A DNA stretch of 64,000 nt from Rhabditophanes sp. KR3021 (taxonomy: Eukaryota > Nematoda > Chromadorea > Rhabditida > Alloionematidae): contig CAUJLY010000003.1 in assembly GCA_963281155.1 (NCBI GenBank), forward strand, positions 6,448,001-6,512,000, in the 5' to 3' direction. The notes beneath the pieces are model-generated. The model was not told the DNA's origin and did no database searches. It saw only the letters and a list, made by a program, of their open reading frames with translations. This document shows positions 1 to 16,520 of this stretch, piece after piece (the stretch's first letter is position 1; each line of letters begins with the position of its first letter). The translations under genes were made by a program, and so were the position numbers.

Positions 1-2176
1 AAAAAATGCCATCTTAATTAATTTGCCGTCTATTTATTCACATCATGATTGTTTGTATTGTGACACCACCATTTTTATAGCTATCATTATTATCATACAA
101 AATCAAAGTATATTTATTTAATTATAAATATGTTCCTTTTGTCCATTACAAAAAGAATTTAATCTTTGATGCGGATGTGTTTACTTAATTTTGTAAGGCT
201 TGCATTAATTTTGCGCCTTTCTGCCATCTCTTTTTAAGGGAAAGTTAAATATATAGTATGTATTTATTTATGTATAGAACTATTTGTGGTAACATATGTC
301 ATGATTGAGCTACATTTTAATGTATCAGCTTTTTTAATATTAATGTTGTGGTGATAGCAAAAGAGACACAAAACATTGTATTGTATCAAAATGAGTTAAC
401 CATCAGCGATATATATATCAAATAAAAATGAGACGACACTCAAATTTGGTGGTGTTTTGTTGTGGAGAATGAAAGGATGTGTTTAGTATATATGTGTATT
501 ATTATATATTATTTTATACAAATTTCAAACCCTCTTCTAAAACCGAAGAAAAGAGATATCGAGAAGAGAGAGGGGGGTGGTCTTCGGGCACCATAATTGT
601 AAAAATTGTAAAAAGCGGAAGAGTTTGTGATAGAGAGAGGTTTTGTCAGTTGATGTTTTAGATATATATTTATATATATTTTTAACATTTCTCGATTCCC
701 CTCCAGTCTTGTCTTTTATACAACTCTCTCAATAATGTCTATATACTCATTTTGATAACTAACATTTTATAAACATCATTTTACTCTACTACCACACCCG
801 TCCCTCCACTCTCTCTTCGCTTCATTTGCCTGTGACGTTGGTCTCTTTTTGTGTTTTCAGTAGATATCGCATCGCTCAATACTTTCAATATACGCATATA
901 TATGATAAAATATATATCAGACAAACAAACCCTCAGCTTCTTCTCCTCGTCTCATATTTTATTGGTTACAAAAAAAGAAGAAGTGACTCACTGTCAGCTT
1001 CTTTTGTCGTGGCCTTTCCAAAATAAAGAGGATAATTTATATTCTTCACTACCAGTACCACTACTCTTACTAGTATATTTTAGTTTTCCTGCCGCGCCGC
1101 CAACAACATTCTCCCTTCTAATGAGGCACACAAGTTAGTTGGACCAAAAAAATGATAACTGTCTATTGAAGGTTCTATTTTTTGTTGGTCGCGGTGTGTA
1201 TTTGTGTGTGATAGGAGATAGAAAGACGGGATGTGAGGAGATGAGGCCATGGTGACCCCGTCGTCATTTTGGTGTCCATTGCTTTTTGTCTTTCTTTTTC
1301 TATACGTTTCAGCTATCTTTTTTGTGGTGGCCTTAATCCTATTTTGTTTTTGGGTCTGCACACACAACACACCATTATTTTGATCCCCAATCATATTGTC
1401 TACACCCAAAAACAAATCTCTTCCTTTATTTATTGATAAAATTAATTCTCTCTATTTCGTATTATTGAATATATATGCGACTTTACTACATTCATTTTAT
1501 ACAATCAATCCGATCACCATCCAATACATATTTTAAGCAATTTTATACAGATTCTACATTTTTAGCGCAAACACATCACAACAACCTCTCAGTAGAAGGA
1601 GACAACTGCGGGGAGAGTGTGTGTCAATAAACTTCTTGACGCCGTTTCTTGGGGCCTTTAACAGGTCACCCGGATTCGTGGTGGTGGGCTCCTTCCTTTA
1701 TTATGTTACTAAAGAGTCAAAACTAACAAGACATATTACAATTTTATTTATTATCTTTGTGGATTTTGTCATATCGCGCTTGTAAACTAAACTACTACTA
1801 CCTATCTACATACAACCACACACACACCTTCAAATCACAAAATCCTCAACCAACAAACCTACATCCAAACAAACGCTTCTTTTTTAAACAAAAATCTACA
1901 ACTTTATGTAATTTTGTTGAGCTTCTTCTATTTTTCCCTGTTCTCTATTCAAAGCTAACAAAAATACGAAAGAAAAATCCATCACGCAGTGTATATTTAA
2001 ACAAAACATAACAATCAACAACCAACACCATATATAAATTCATCTTTTTTTATATATACAAGAGTATTATATATATAGATTTGGTGATTATTTGGTGACA
2101 ACAAAAAAAGAGCCAACCGACAACTTTAGGACAACTCTTTTTTATTCTTTTTTGTTGTTAAATTAAAGCTATAGTG
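1..2176. other. AT-rich non-coding stretch
   Basis: I see no gene here. The stretch is AT-rich with pyrimidine-rich tracts (about 780-1060) and short runs of TA. It ends at the start codon of the R7BP-like gene, so its right part probably holds that gene's promoter and 5' UTR. A small GC-richer patch lies at about 1605-1695. Open frames here are short and low-complexity. Confidence 0.6.
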
Positions 2177-3158
2177 ATGACAGCAAAATTACGACAACAT
2201 TCCTTATCATCAGTGAGGAAGCTGCAAGAGGTCAGTTTTTTGGAGTTACTTAAAAATTATTGTCTTTCCGAAAACTTTATTGTCTTTCCGAAAACTTTAT
2301 TGCCTTTCCGACTACTTAAATAATTACCCCATTTAGCTACTCCACGAATGCAACATCCAATTAGCAGCTTACCGCAATGCCATACAAGGCATCGGCACAC
2401 CTAACGACAATACTGATCTTCGCAAGGAAATTGATGTCTGTGCAAGGGCCGTCTTGAGATCTTGTGAAGCTACCAAAAATTGTGTTCTACCTCAATTACG
2501 GCACGAAGGTGAGCTAAGTACGTTCCTTTTCTCGTCTACTACATCCATTTGTTGTTTTACTACTTTGACGTAATCAATTTTAATTGTAATGGACAAGACA
2601 TTAGGAATATTTGAAATGGTTTGAAAGAGTCTTACTTGTAATTAGGAAATGTCGTTATTTATTAATATTCCCCAATTAACTACACTTTAACTCTGCTTAA
2701 TTTATTTATTTTCCTTTCCAATCTATTTATTTAATTTGTACTAATAAATTACAGGCGTCGAATTCACCAAACACGCCTCCCAATTCATCGGGTGCGTGTC
2801 GGCCTGCGTGATCGAAATGAAGCGGTTCGAAGCAATGGAAGCAACTTTCCGAACAGTAAGTTGGACCCCGAACAATACCAACAATTGCCACCCAACCTCT
2901 TCTACCACCAATCAACAATCTACTGGTCCAGATACGCCCCTCCCGGGTCCGTCCACCTCTTCCATACCAATACCTGCACCTTCCCAACATTATATAAGTG
3001 AGATGGAGGAGATGTTGGAAACTTTAGAAAATTTAATTACGGTTCACTTTTCGACGACGGAATCGTCACCTGCTGACAAGGTGACTCCTAGACGCAGGCG
3101 AGGGGCCTCTTGCAGGCCGACCTGTGTTTGTAGTAAATTAAAAACTAGTTATGCTTAG
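2177..3158 (+). CDS. RGS7-binding-protein-like (R7BP/RGS9BP family)
   Basis: Three exons: 2177-2230, 2337-2508 and 2755-3158, giving 209 aa. R7BP proteins hold R7-class RGS/Gbeta5 complexes at the plasma membrane and so control the lifetime of active Galpha. The match rests on three parts in family order: an N-terminal helix with the pattern LLHECNIQLAAYRNAIQGIG; a second helical stretch, QFIGCVSACVIEMKRFEAME; and, after a Ser/Thr/Pro-rich linker, a third helix (SEMEEMLETLENL) and a basic, cysteine-containing tail, RRRRGASCRPTCVCSK. That tail corresponds to the palmitoylated, polybasic C-terminus of vertebrate R7BP. A GTAAGT at 2860 could be a donor, but the frame reads through and the linker matches the family layout, so I left it unspliced. 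Family from recognition, not from a search. Confidence 0.72.
2259..2311. repeat. 20-bp tandem repeat in intron 1
   Basis: About 2.6 copies of a 20-bp unit containing TGTCTTTCCG start at 2259, 2279 and 2299. The repeat lies wholly inside the first intron of the R7BP-like gene and carries no open frame of note. Confidence 0.9.
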
Positions 3159-4226
3159 GGAAAGGAGGTGTGATTTTAACTTTCTTCTTATTTATATAAG
3201 ACACATTCGCCTTTGTGGACTTTTAATCCATTAAACAAACATCAACAATGATTAAATTAGGGGTATCAAAAAGAATGAATGTTTATTAAAAGAATGAATG
3301 TTTATTAAAAGGATGGATGTTTAGCAAAAGAATGAATGTTTAGTAAAAGAATGTTGCCTAAAGAACCATTGTGAATAAAAAGTTATTATTAAAAAGAACG
3401 ACGACAGGTGTGTATCTGAAAATCAAAAGCCAGTATGGGCGCCTCGATTGCATCATATTGTTTCGGAGAAATGTATCAAAAACCAGACTGCACAGGGTGA
3501 ATCCCTACACAAATGCCTTTAAATGATGGGGATGGAACCAGTTAAGTATGGGTAAAAAGATCACCACTTAATCAACTACTAACCATCTCAATAAATGAAA
3601 ATTGACTTATTCTCTATCAAATAAAATAACATCCAACAAAAGAAACTTTAAATATATATCAATTATGAAGAAGAACATTTTTGATCTATCTTTTACCTGC
3701 TGGCACATACTTCTTTGCCTAAACCTCCATTCGTCGCAGCATATATTTAAGTTATCAAAAAGAGAATGGCTATTCCTAAAAATAGCATAACAATGTATTT
3801 TTTGTGTCGATTTATATATTTTATAGAGTATAATAAACTATTCAAAATTTTTATTTATTTAAGTTACGATCCACATTTAAAATAATTATGGGAATAAAAG
3901 TATACATATGACGTGGATTATTTATAAAATGATTTTCTTAAGCACATATCATGATGACATTTCAACAAAAGATATAATAATAAACATTAAGAAAAATGTA
4001 TAATGAATTAATCGGAGAAAATTGTATGTATTGTCAAAAAATTAATAAACGAGAAAGATATTCTTTCGAATCATTGAAACTTGAATCATTAGGAGACGTT
4101 TGTTATCAGGAGACTTTTTGATTACAATAAATATATTAAAACATCAAAAAAAGAACTATCTATTACCAAGCTATGAGATTGAAACTCTACTAACTTCTTT
4201 TTTCGATACAATAGTAGGTACATAAT
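3159..4226. other. Intergenic; 3' ends of two convergent genes
   Basis: No gene recognised. The stretch separates the convergent R7BP-like (+) and hnRNP K (-) genes and must hold both 3' UTRs. An AATAAA on the plus strand near 3373 could serve the R7BP-like gene. A 19-bp tandem repeat lies at 3272-3356. Confidence 0.55.
3272..3356. repeat. 19-bp tandem repeat, about 4.5 copies
   Basis: Copies start at 3272, 3291, 3310, 3329 and 3348 (partial). The unit is AGAATGAATGTTTATTAAA; copies 3 and 4 carry substitutions (TTAGC, TTAGT). It lies in the 3' flank of the R7BP-like gene. Confidence 0.9.
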
Positions 4227-5944
4227 TTAGTAGCGTTGGGGAGCATTTCCAAAGTATTGCTTTTTGTTGCCAGTACCTGAATTCGGACCGGCCTCGATGG
4301 ATTTTGCGGAGGCTAGGCTAAAATGGAGACGTAATTATTTAGTTTACTTTTGTATTGACTTACCAATTTTGAAGCAAGTATTGAGCCATTTGAATTTGGC
4401 TGTAAGTCCCACTGATCGTGATAATCCTTTCGGGTTGATTATTTCCCTGGCTAGGTTCTACGTCGATTCTGGCTCCAGATTGATTGCGAATCTGTTTGAT
4501 TTTCTCACCGCCTTTCCCGATAATAGCACCACCTAGATTACTTGGAACGGAAACCTATAAAACAAATTATCATAATATAAATTTAATTAGCCTACCTGAC
4601 TAGTGGTAATCTGCTCTCCACTATTATTTGCATAATTATTAACAGAACCCCCCTGTTGAATCGTGGGTTGTTGTTGCCTAGCCAAATCGACAGAATTGAT
4701 GGGATTCTGCTGTTGCTGAGACTGGTGTCTAGGCCCACTATTGAAGCCAGGTGGCGGTCCACTAAAGCTATTTTCACTTCTCCTGACATTGTACATGGGT
4801 GGTCCCCCGCCTTGCATTTGTTGGTGCCGATTATACTCAAAATAGGGAGGTCTATTGTCTCCACCCCGATTCATGTGTGGGCCCCCTCGATTATTTTGGT
4901 GTTGTGGTGGTGGTCCAGGGAAGTGGTGGTGCATGTTGGTACCGCCACGACCTGCTAATGGGCCAGGATAACCTCCGTAGGCGTTGAAGTTAGCTCCATT
5001 ATAGTTCATTGCGTCGTAGTTGTAGGCTTGGCCTTTGATGGATAAAGTACGGACATATTCACAAATCAGGCCAACAGCTGTTGATATCTTTTCTTGGTTG
5101 CCGGTGACTTGGATGACACGATCGGTCGAGTTGGGACAGAGATCTGAGAAGACTTTGAGGGCTGCGTTTGACTTTTCACGTAGTTCTTTGATTTTGCTGC
5201 CTGCGCGGCCGATGACGGCTCCCGCGTGGGATTGGTGGACTATTATCCTCATTTCGTGGTCTTCGGCATGTTTTTGTTCCTGAAATTACGACTCGTAACG
5301 TATATTTGCATCAACTTAAAGTTACCTCGATTATCTTGGGAAGAATTTCATTAAAAATAAGCATAAGTTGGTCTGGTTCAGAGATAATGGTCAACACTCG
5401 TTCAGGCATCTTTTTGTCAGGGATGTTTATCATGGCATTGTACTGAAATGAAATAATAAACAGCAAATTAACATCAAAAACTTACCCTAAGTCTCAACCC
5501 CTTAATAACTTCGCCTCCCTTGCCAATGACAGCTCCGGCATGCTTGGTAGGCAAAAGAAGCCTCAACTCAACTTTGCCTTCCCTAGTGAAGGGATTAGCA
5601 GTAGGAGAAGTCAAATGATTGTCACTTTTGCCACTACTCGAAGTGGACACATCCGCCTTATCGGCAGTTATCGAAGCAGTGCCATTATCACCACCACTAC
5701 CAGGTAAAGTAGATGGTAAATGATGATTAGTAGTAGGTTGTTTCATGATGCAGCCTCCAATAATTTCATCCTCCTGAGCAAGGTCCTGCTTGATGCGCTT
5801 AGCTTGGTTTACTGTAACTTCAGAATCTGGACCATTAGTGAGGATTGGAGTGGTGGTGGGCGAGTCTGAGGTGATGGTGGTAGGGGAGCGACGTTTCATT
5901 TCTGGGGAAGGGGCTGTTGCCTTTACTAGGGGCTCTTGGTACAT
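4227..5944 (-). CDS. HNRNPK: hnRNP K homologue, three KH domains
   Basis: Five coding exons read leftwards: 5944-5486, 5442-5326, 5279-4596, 4554-4364 and 4317-4227; 513 aa. hnRNP K is a nuclear poly(C)-binding RNA/DNA protein acting in transcription, splicing and translation. KH1 (about residues 124-188) carries [11 protein letters not shown] and is split by intron 1. KH2 (about 201-270) carries [15 protein letters not shown] followed by [12 protein letters not shown]3 (about 421-483) carries [16 protein letters not shown] and the typical ERIITISG strand. Between KH2 and KH3 lies a Gly/Arg/Pro/Gln-rich linker like the KI region. The short tail ([10 protein letters not shown]) follows KH3, as in vertebrates. 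The start at 5944 has an in-frame stop 30 nt upstream. All four introns are 41-46 nt. Confidence 0.93.
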
Positions 5945-8640
5945 TAGGTGTGGGCGAGAGTATGGGGCTCGGTTCTACAGATCGATGGGGTTTGTTGCTT
6001 CTGGAGTTGAAGGAACACACTGGTTTGGTCTAGAGGTATGGAGTTTACGGGAGGAGATAGATGGTAGTGTCTGGTGGTCCTTTTGGCGTTGGGTGATGAC
6101 TTCGGCTATCAGTCCTCAGGTCAAAAGTAACGGGTCGTCGCTTTGATCAAATTTTGGAAGTGGATGTATGTGGTAATAATAATTGTGTAATTGTTGATAG
6201 TCTCACACAAAAACAAAGGGAATTAACGATAGTTTATGCAGTGTATATATATGTGTGTATGTATATATTGCTCGTTGATGGGTGTACTCTGGAAGGGTAG
6301 GAAAGGTTTGTCAATTAAATAGGGGTGAAAGGGAAAGGAATATTAAAAAGAGAATGTTTATATTGCATTAAAAAAAGTAACGCAACAGCAAATTGTAATG
6401 AAGACAAAAAAGTGTTTGTTTGCAATCAATGTTAAGCTAAATTATATGGTTGGAATGATGCAGCTCTATAGATATATTTTCTCGTAACGAAACAAAAGCA
6501 CTGCCTTGGTGGTCACTATGCCATATTAAGGTTCGTTGTCTAATCAAAAAGGTGGAGATAGAGCTTGGCTGAGTATTTAGATTAAATGTGTGTTGCAAGG
6601 ACGGATGCTAAACTAACTATTATGTTAAAATGTATGTTGCAAGCATTGATAAGATGATATTGGGATGTGACCGTGTTTAAGATAACAAATGGTAAGAATG
6701 TATTTAACGCGTTTTGCAGTCAAAGATCATAAATTTAAATATAAATAGTAAGGATTAATTAAATGTGAAGTAATATAAAGTTAATTAAGAACTCTCACCA
6801 TCAAACAAAAAATAACGATGCAATGAGATCTAATCCATAAAAGTTAAACACACCAACAATTCCTTAATAACCTACAAAGCAAACTTTTTTTAATGACAAT
6901 GAATTTGTACTACTCTCAAAGTAACTGCAAATAGAAATAAATAATTTATATTTCCATGGTAACAGATTTAGTAAAAGCCGATAATTAGCAATATTTTGGT
7001 AATGAAGCCATTTGATATTATAAATATTTGTAAATATGTGACACAGTAAGACCATATTAGTGCCTGATAATTATTTAGACGAATGTGTAATACGGAGTAT
7101 GTATATGAAATTATTTAATAATCCTATTTGAATGACATTTAAGGCTGCATTAATACTGTTTTAGTTTGAAGATGAAGGGTAACGTACTAATAAAGTTTTG
7201 GTGAATGGCAGCTTAATATGGGTCCATTATATAGGACCATAATATCAAATATCCATAACAGTATATGTGTAGTGTTGTTGTAAATTAGAGAAGCACAATA
7301 TGGATAAATTAGTGAGATATGTGCGATGTGAGAAGGAATAAGGATGGTTATAGTTACTATAAAAACCTGGCTTGGCACAGTTGCGCATGGTGCCTTCACT
7401 AGAGAGATTTGTACTTTGAGGAAGTTAATGGCATCAAGTATATATTTACAGTTAAATTAATTAATGGCAAGTTAGAGTAGAGACGTCATGTTAAATAACA
7501 TAAATAGGGCTGGTTATGCCTTTTGAAATTACTATTGAGGTATAAATATTACCTTGCTAATTTGTCTAGCATGAATTTTTATTATTGTGGCAAATAGAAG
7601 AATTTGTCAAAACAAAATTGAATTAATAATTTGACAGATGGAAATAGTAATCGAGATAAAGAATATTTAATTAGTGATTTGTTAAATGATGTAAAAAGTG
7701 ATACATTTAATGATGCAAAAAGTGATTGACTTAATAATTTATTATAATTGGGTTATTTAATGATTTATTTAGAAGTAGCAAAAAATATAATAACTTATAA
7801 CAATACAGATATAAAATAAAAAGTTTAAATTTAATTTGTTAAAGACGCTCCAATTTGATAATAAAAAAGTGGACATAAGTATAAATGAGGCTTTTTGTTT
7901 GACATTTGGTGTATTTAAGTAGTAGAGTGCTGAAATGAAATTTAATAAAAGCTGATAATTTTATTGTTAAAAGTAATTAAACAATTTTCGAGAAAGTGAT
8001 GTGACTTAATTTCTCGAAAAAAGCTGTTCCATTGATATTTTGATTGAGATTATTATTAATTAAATTACATCGTAAAAAAGAAATGTAATCTTTTAGAATA
8101 TACTTAATTAGCAATATCTCCCGAAGACAACAGCAGACGGCAGCAAAAGGTTTGGTTTTGTGGTGTCTTTTTAACGGCAAGATGGCTGAGCAAGGCTTCA
8201 TGTTAAAGTGGCGCAATAATTATATAATTGGTTTTGTAGATTTGTTTGTTTGTTGTTGATAATGAAAAACAAAAAGACAGGAGGAGAGAGAGAACTTTTG
8301 AATATAATCTTTGTTTTGTTTGAATGAAATAATATAATAAATGTATATTAACTGTTTTATATAGTAAATGTAGACCAGCGTTTGTTTGTTTTTGTTTTAT
8401 ATATTAAGGAAGAAGTAATCTATGTATATATAAATATATATCCTACAGCACAATACTCTGAATTTTCAATATATATGAATTTGTTTGTTGTTGAACATTT
8501 AGTCAATTTGTTTGCGTTCCCCGAAATTTGAAATGATTTGTTCCTTAATTTAAGAGAGTGACAACAAAAAAAGGTTAAAAAGAAAGTTCTTTTATATCAT
8601 TTTAATATGTACATCTAATAGGATTTAGTTTCACGACACA
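5945..8640. other. Intergenic between hnRNP K and Galpha-s
   Basis: No gene recognised. The left edge (about 5945-6250) is the 5' flank of hnRNP K and is less AT-rich; an open frame on the plus strand there is the complement of the hnRNP K 5' region. The rest is AT-rich. A short 24-bp direct repeat with AATGATGYAAAAAGTGAT occurs near 7685-7730. The right end is the 3' flank of Galpha-s. Confidence 0.55.
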
Positions 8641-11436
<2,796 letters not shown>

Positions 11437-14400
11437 CAGGCGCATTTCTGTGGTTCGGTAGGTTGATGTCGTCGTTGTATTAATGGTTTGTTAGGAAAAT
11501 GACAAGGATAGGGATTGTTGTAGACTGAGTTGTAATTGTGGTACCGACAAGTTAAGACACACACAAGTCGAGCAAGGATAGTGGAAATGGTTTATTTGAT
11601 GTAGTTTCAAGCTTTTTTTGAAACTAAGGCTCACTTCATTAATTGGGACAACTTTCACTTCCCTTTCAAAGACCAAATAAAGTAGTGTCAATGTGTTTGT
11701 GGTGATATATTTAACTGAAATTAATAAATTAGAATAAAATAGTACTAAAGTATAGATAAATAAAAATATGTCCCTTGAACGAGAATATAATGCAGATAGA
11801 TATATTTGTATATATCTTTTATTCCAATAAAAACAAAACCTAGTAGTACGCTTCTTCCCGAACGCAAAAAATCGTAAGTCGAAGACAACTACATATCTGA
11901 ATGAATGTGAATATAATATAATATAGAGAAAACAGGGCGAAAAAAGATATATATATATAAAATACATACGAAACAATAGCAATCAAAAGACAGTCTTTTT
12001 TTGTCCATCCAAAATCTATTTTGTCGATTAAGAATAGATATATTTTAGAAAAGGACATCATCCATTAAATATTAAAAATTTGCCTGGATACTAGCATGAG
12101 TTGCCTACAAAATATGACTAAATATAGTCTATATAATCTATATAAGTAGGTAAAATTAAAGGTCGGCACATACATACAACAAAAAATAATAATATAGTAT
12201 ATGAATATAAATATAGATATATATTGAGAAAAAAATAGATAGTTTTAATTAGTTGGAATCAAAACAAAGAATGCATAATTTGAATGGATGGTAATAGAGT
12301 TTTGGTTTTGAAGTAAGTTGGATTAATAATGGTTTTTATATTATTTGAATAAAATATATATGGTTGATAATATTGAAACATGGAAAAAGTGTGTGGTAGT
12401 GAATGTAAAAGTTTAATTATTTAGATCGACCCCCATACACGATATAGAAACAAAAAATGTTGTCATTTAGTTAAAGAATAAAACGAGGACTTTTTTAGAA
12501 GTCATCCAGTACACGAAGTTGTTTGTGATGATTGAAAGGTTTGAATGATCAAATAGAAAAGTTTTGAATGTATTTGGTATTATCGTTGATAATAAGGTGA
12601 TCGGAAAGAACATGATGATGGTGAGTTGGAAAGGTAACAAATCGAGGACATCATCATCAACAAAACAATCACTATTATTACATCCTTTTCTTGAAATCGA
12701 GGCAACAACATCATCCACACACTCACACACCTTTGCCTTCATCATCCAAAACTTTCAGAGGAGGAAAGAGTTTGGTGTTGTTGGGGAGGCTCAAAATTAA
12801 GTGTTGTAGAAGAAGTCAAGGAGGTAGAAAAATGTAGTTGGGTTTTTGTGTGTTGGTGAAGTAAGAGCCAGGTCATGTTGGTAGCGGCGAATTTGAAAGG
12901 AAAAGACTATATTATTTAGAAGTAATAGAATAGAAGACGGCGGAGAAGGACGTTGCTCAATGTTTGGTATATGTTTACTCCGTCAGCTTCTAAAGGAGCA
13001 GGCAAGATGGGTTGAAGGTCCCCACAGGCTGTTCTCTCAACACAGCCACAATATCAACCAGGCGAAGAGAGAGCGATGGTGTGTGTTTCGCTTTTTTAAT
13101 CGCTCTCTGCCAAAATAAATAGTAGTAGTAGTATTTTTTGTTCTCGCAACACCACCACAATATATATGCATATTTATATATGCCTTTCCTACCCTCTTCG
13201 TCCACTCGTTTTGGAAAAAAATGGGCCGTCACCAGCCACATTCGAAAGGGGCGCCCTCAGCCCGGAGTCAAGACGCGATCATTGTATGCGATTATGGGTC
13301 CAAAAAGTGGCGACGCGCACATCCAAACACGACGTCTCTAGGCCTCACTCGTCACAATTAAAATTGGAGAAAAAGTAAAAAGAAGCGACTACAAACTCTT
13401 TCCGTCCTCATATCTCCCATCAAATTCTCACACAGAACCATCTCTAGCCCGAGACAGAAGCGAGCGAGCAAAGAGAGACGTCCAGACAGACAAAGTATGG
13501 CCAACCATTATTATTTTCACTTCTGTGCCATACACATACAATTTTAACAATTTTTTGTGGGAACGGCCTCGGCAACCAGAAGATTCAGGATATATTTATA
13601 TAAAAACCTGACTTCTCTCTACCCTACTAATAGATATTATTCTGCTGAGGGAACCATAGTATATATCTAATATTATGTTTAGTTAAGATGAACTAAAAAG
13701 TTTTTGGTGGCAAGAGCGCCCACTAGTCTCTCTGCCACCAAATTTTTCTATACATAAATATAAAATAAATATATGTATCTTTTTTTGTTAAACAACACAC
13801 ACAATTTACAGAGGCTAGATTCAGCAGGCAATTTTTTTGTTATATATTAGTTTGTGTCACGACATCACAATTAATGTCGCCTAATTGTATGCGGTGGTTT
13901 TTAGGAAAAGTCTGGACTTTTGTGTATCATTTCGTTGATCTTATTTTGTTTTTATATTAATTTAGCATAACTTAAACAATTCATCGCATATCTTAATACA
14001 ATTGCCCTTCATTTATTATAATTGATTTGATTCAAAGACAACAATAACAAAAAAAGGAACTTACCCAATGTTAATGATCAATAAATTTTTAGAGACTTGC
14101 TCAAATAAAGACAAAATATGTATGTATTATTATTCATCATCTATTAAATAACAGTAGGAGGAGGCCAAATTAAAAAGAGTGTCCTTTTAAGAATAATAAA
14201 AATAAAAACAGTACATGATAGATGGACAATAAAAATGGTAGAACATAACTTTGTTGGTATATACATTTCAAAGATAGTATTATGTGTGTTATTTGATAGT
14301 GTATATAATTTCAGAGCTATTATTATGCTAGTTAATACAAAACACGGCCATTTCTCTTGGTTTTGTTGATGATGTATATTTATTATATTGGGGATGATGA

Positions 14401-16520
14401 TAATGATGGGTCGAGAAATGAATTCAAATGAAATGGCCGGCAAGGGTAGGAGATGAATGAATGTGCGTATGTTTGTTGTTAGAATGGTTCTTAATAATGG
14501 TGAGTGTGTAATAATAAGTTGTTTGAATGTTTAAAAGTTATTTTTTTAATGGACTAATTACTTGGTAGTGATGAATAGGTTTGATCAACTCAAGAATAGG
14601 ATGAATGTCATGCAAGTAAAAATATTAAATATGCCGTATCAAAATAACATTTTAATCTAATTTCCCTCAATTTGGTTATTTAATTATGCCCAATTAATAA
14701 AAGCAAAATAATAATTGAAAGCACCCTTGATACAGTGTTTCTACGTCTAAATTTATATTAGCCAGGGTCAAAGTTGTTAGACATTGAAGGTGTAATTAAA
14801 TTGGTTGATGTCACAAAAATATATCCATCAACTACTTACCAATTTTTGTTGTGTATCTATTTTTAAAATTAAACAAAAACATATGTATAGATACATTTTT
14901 TGACATAAAGATCAAGTGTATGAATAAAAAATGAAGTATAGGTGTGTGTGTGGGTGAGAGTGTAGAATTTTTATTAAGTATTCATCAGCAAAATAAAATG
15001 AATAAAGTTTTAACTTAGTAATAAGTAAATGTCAAAAAAATGAACATAACACCTTTGATGGGTTTTTGGGTGTCCGATGGAGGTGTAAGTACACTTTGTG
15101 CGCGTTAAAAGTTTTATACTTCCTGTCGTCATTAAGATCACAATACTTCCTATTTTGTTACCAAATGATGGAAGAGACTAATTCGATACAGAACATTGTT
15201 TAACAAAAACCTCTATTTTGTTACCAAAATGATGGAAGAGAAGAATTCGGTACTGAAATATTAAATAATATCTAATAATATTTAATAAAATAGTGTGGAG
15301 TGATATAAATTTAATTAGATCTTTATAAAACACATATTTAAGTAGTTGATAAGAGACTCGGTACATTAATGATCCCAAAAAGGCCAAACTCGTAAAAAGT
15401 ACAACTATCCTTACTTCAAAAGAGGGTCCTTGAAGGTAGAAGAGATAGAATTGGCTAGTTTAATTTAAATTTAATCAAAAGGAAACGTCATTAACTAGTT
15501 AACAAAGTTTATTTGACATCACTCTGTTAAGGCATATACATCAAATAAAAAGGACTGGACCGTGTGGCACAGACTCTTTCTCTATTTTTGTAAGTTCATT
15601 TTTTAGATGCCAATAAATTAATAATAAGCCATTTTTGGTTAAAATAAATTTCCTGTTGCAAATAGATATAAAATATCTATTTATTTATATTTAGAAAGAT
15701 GATTGTATGAAGGAAAAAACCACACAGCCCAATGGATAATGATAAAAATGATGATGGACTGATCAAAAAATAAATATATATAATAATATTATATAAATAT
15801 AGATTGTTGTACAATATATATATGTACGTGTAGATACTATTTTGATGATATTTAATGGTCCTTTTTACCTGTAATATTTTACCAAAGCGCGACCCCTTAA
15901 CAGGTATCACCTCTCTTTTTCTAGTGTCTTGGAAGGTGTATAAACTTTTGGTGGTGGAGGTGATTAAAAATACATATCTATTATTAAGATAGATAGCAGG
16001 GAGATAAATTTAGACCTATGAATTTTGAGAATCGAGATAAGAGACTAACTTTAGATTCGTTGCCTTTTGCAATGCAAAGTATTTGCGAATGTGGTCAGGA
16101 TTTAGGGAAAAGTGATTATTAAGAGAAAATTAAATTTTAATTGCGTCGAACAATTTTCGCACTTAATATACTATTTGAATAACGTCGAATATAATTACTT
16201 TATTTATTTTAAAAAAGAACATTCATTGGTTGGACAATAAAAAGTGTTTCCAAACATATAGCAACTTCTTTTTGTTTCTTGTCCTCGTTCATTTATTCCC
16301 GTATTTTTACAGCTTCTTTTTGTTTTGGGGCAAGGAAAGTGTTATTTGGATGACATTTTAATTAGAAAAGTGAAAGCATTTATCATACAGGTATTGACTC
16401 ATCATTTGTCGTGTCCTAATCGGTATGATTGATGTTGATCTTTCATAATAAGTTAAACATAAATCTTGTTCCACTTTCTTTATTCAAATAAAACCTGATC
16501 TATTCATATACTATAGTCAT
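11437..16520. other. 5 kb without a recognisable gene
   Basis: AT-rich, with no coding signal I trust. The left part is the 5' flank of Galpha-s (minus strand). A 163-codon open frame at 11491-11982 (-) is Phe/Tyr/Ile-rich and looks like chance in AT-rich DNA. A block at about 13195-13345 is conspicuously richer in G, C and CG dinucleotides than its surroundings. Two 63-bp direct repeats lie near 15150-15255. Confidence 0.5.
15149..15255. repeat. Imperfect direct repeat, 63-bp spacing
   Basis: A segment starting CTATTTTGTTACCAAA and running through GATGGAAGAGA and AATTCG occurs near 15150 and again 63 bp downstream, with a few substitutions and one indel. It is intergenic and not linked to any gene. 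Confidence 0.8.

Noticed and set aside
2860..2998. GTAAGT as a donor within exon 3 of the R7BP-like gene
   Set aside because: No good acceptor preserves frame better than readthrough, and a low-complexity linker before the last helix is normal for this family.
4656..4958. Plus-strand frame of 100 codons
   Set aside because: Complement of the Gly/Pro/Gln-rich hnRNP K exon, which has clear KH homology on the minus strand.
5790..6146. 118-codon plus-strand frame over the hnRNP K first exon
   Set aside because: It is the complement of the hnRNP K coding exon and 5' flank, without independent family signal.
11491..11982. 163-codon open frame, minus strand, upstream of Galpha-s
   Set aside because: Composition is Phe/Tyr/Ile/Leu-rich as expected from AT-rich DNA; no family feature, no splice partner, and it lies in the probable Galpha-s 5' flank.
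12467..12800. Overlapping frames on both strands near 12.5-12.8 kb
   Set aside because: Neither has a family signature, splice signals or codon-like composition; AT-rich chance frames.
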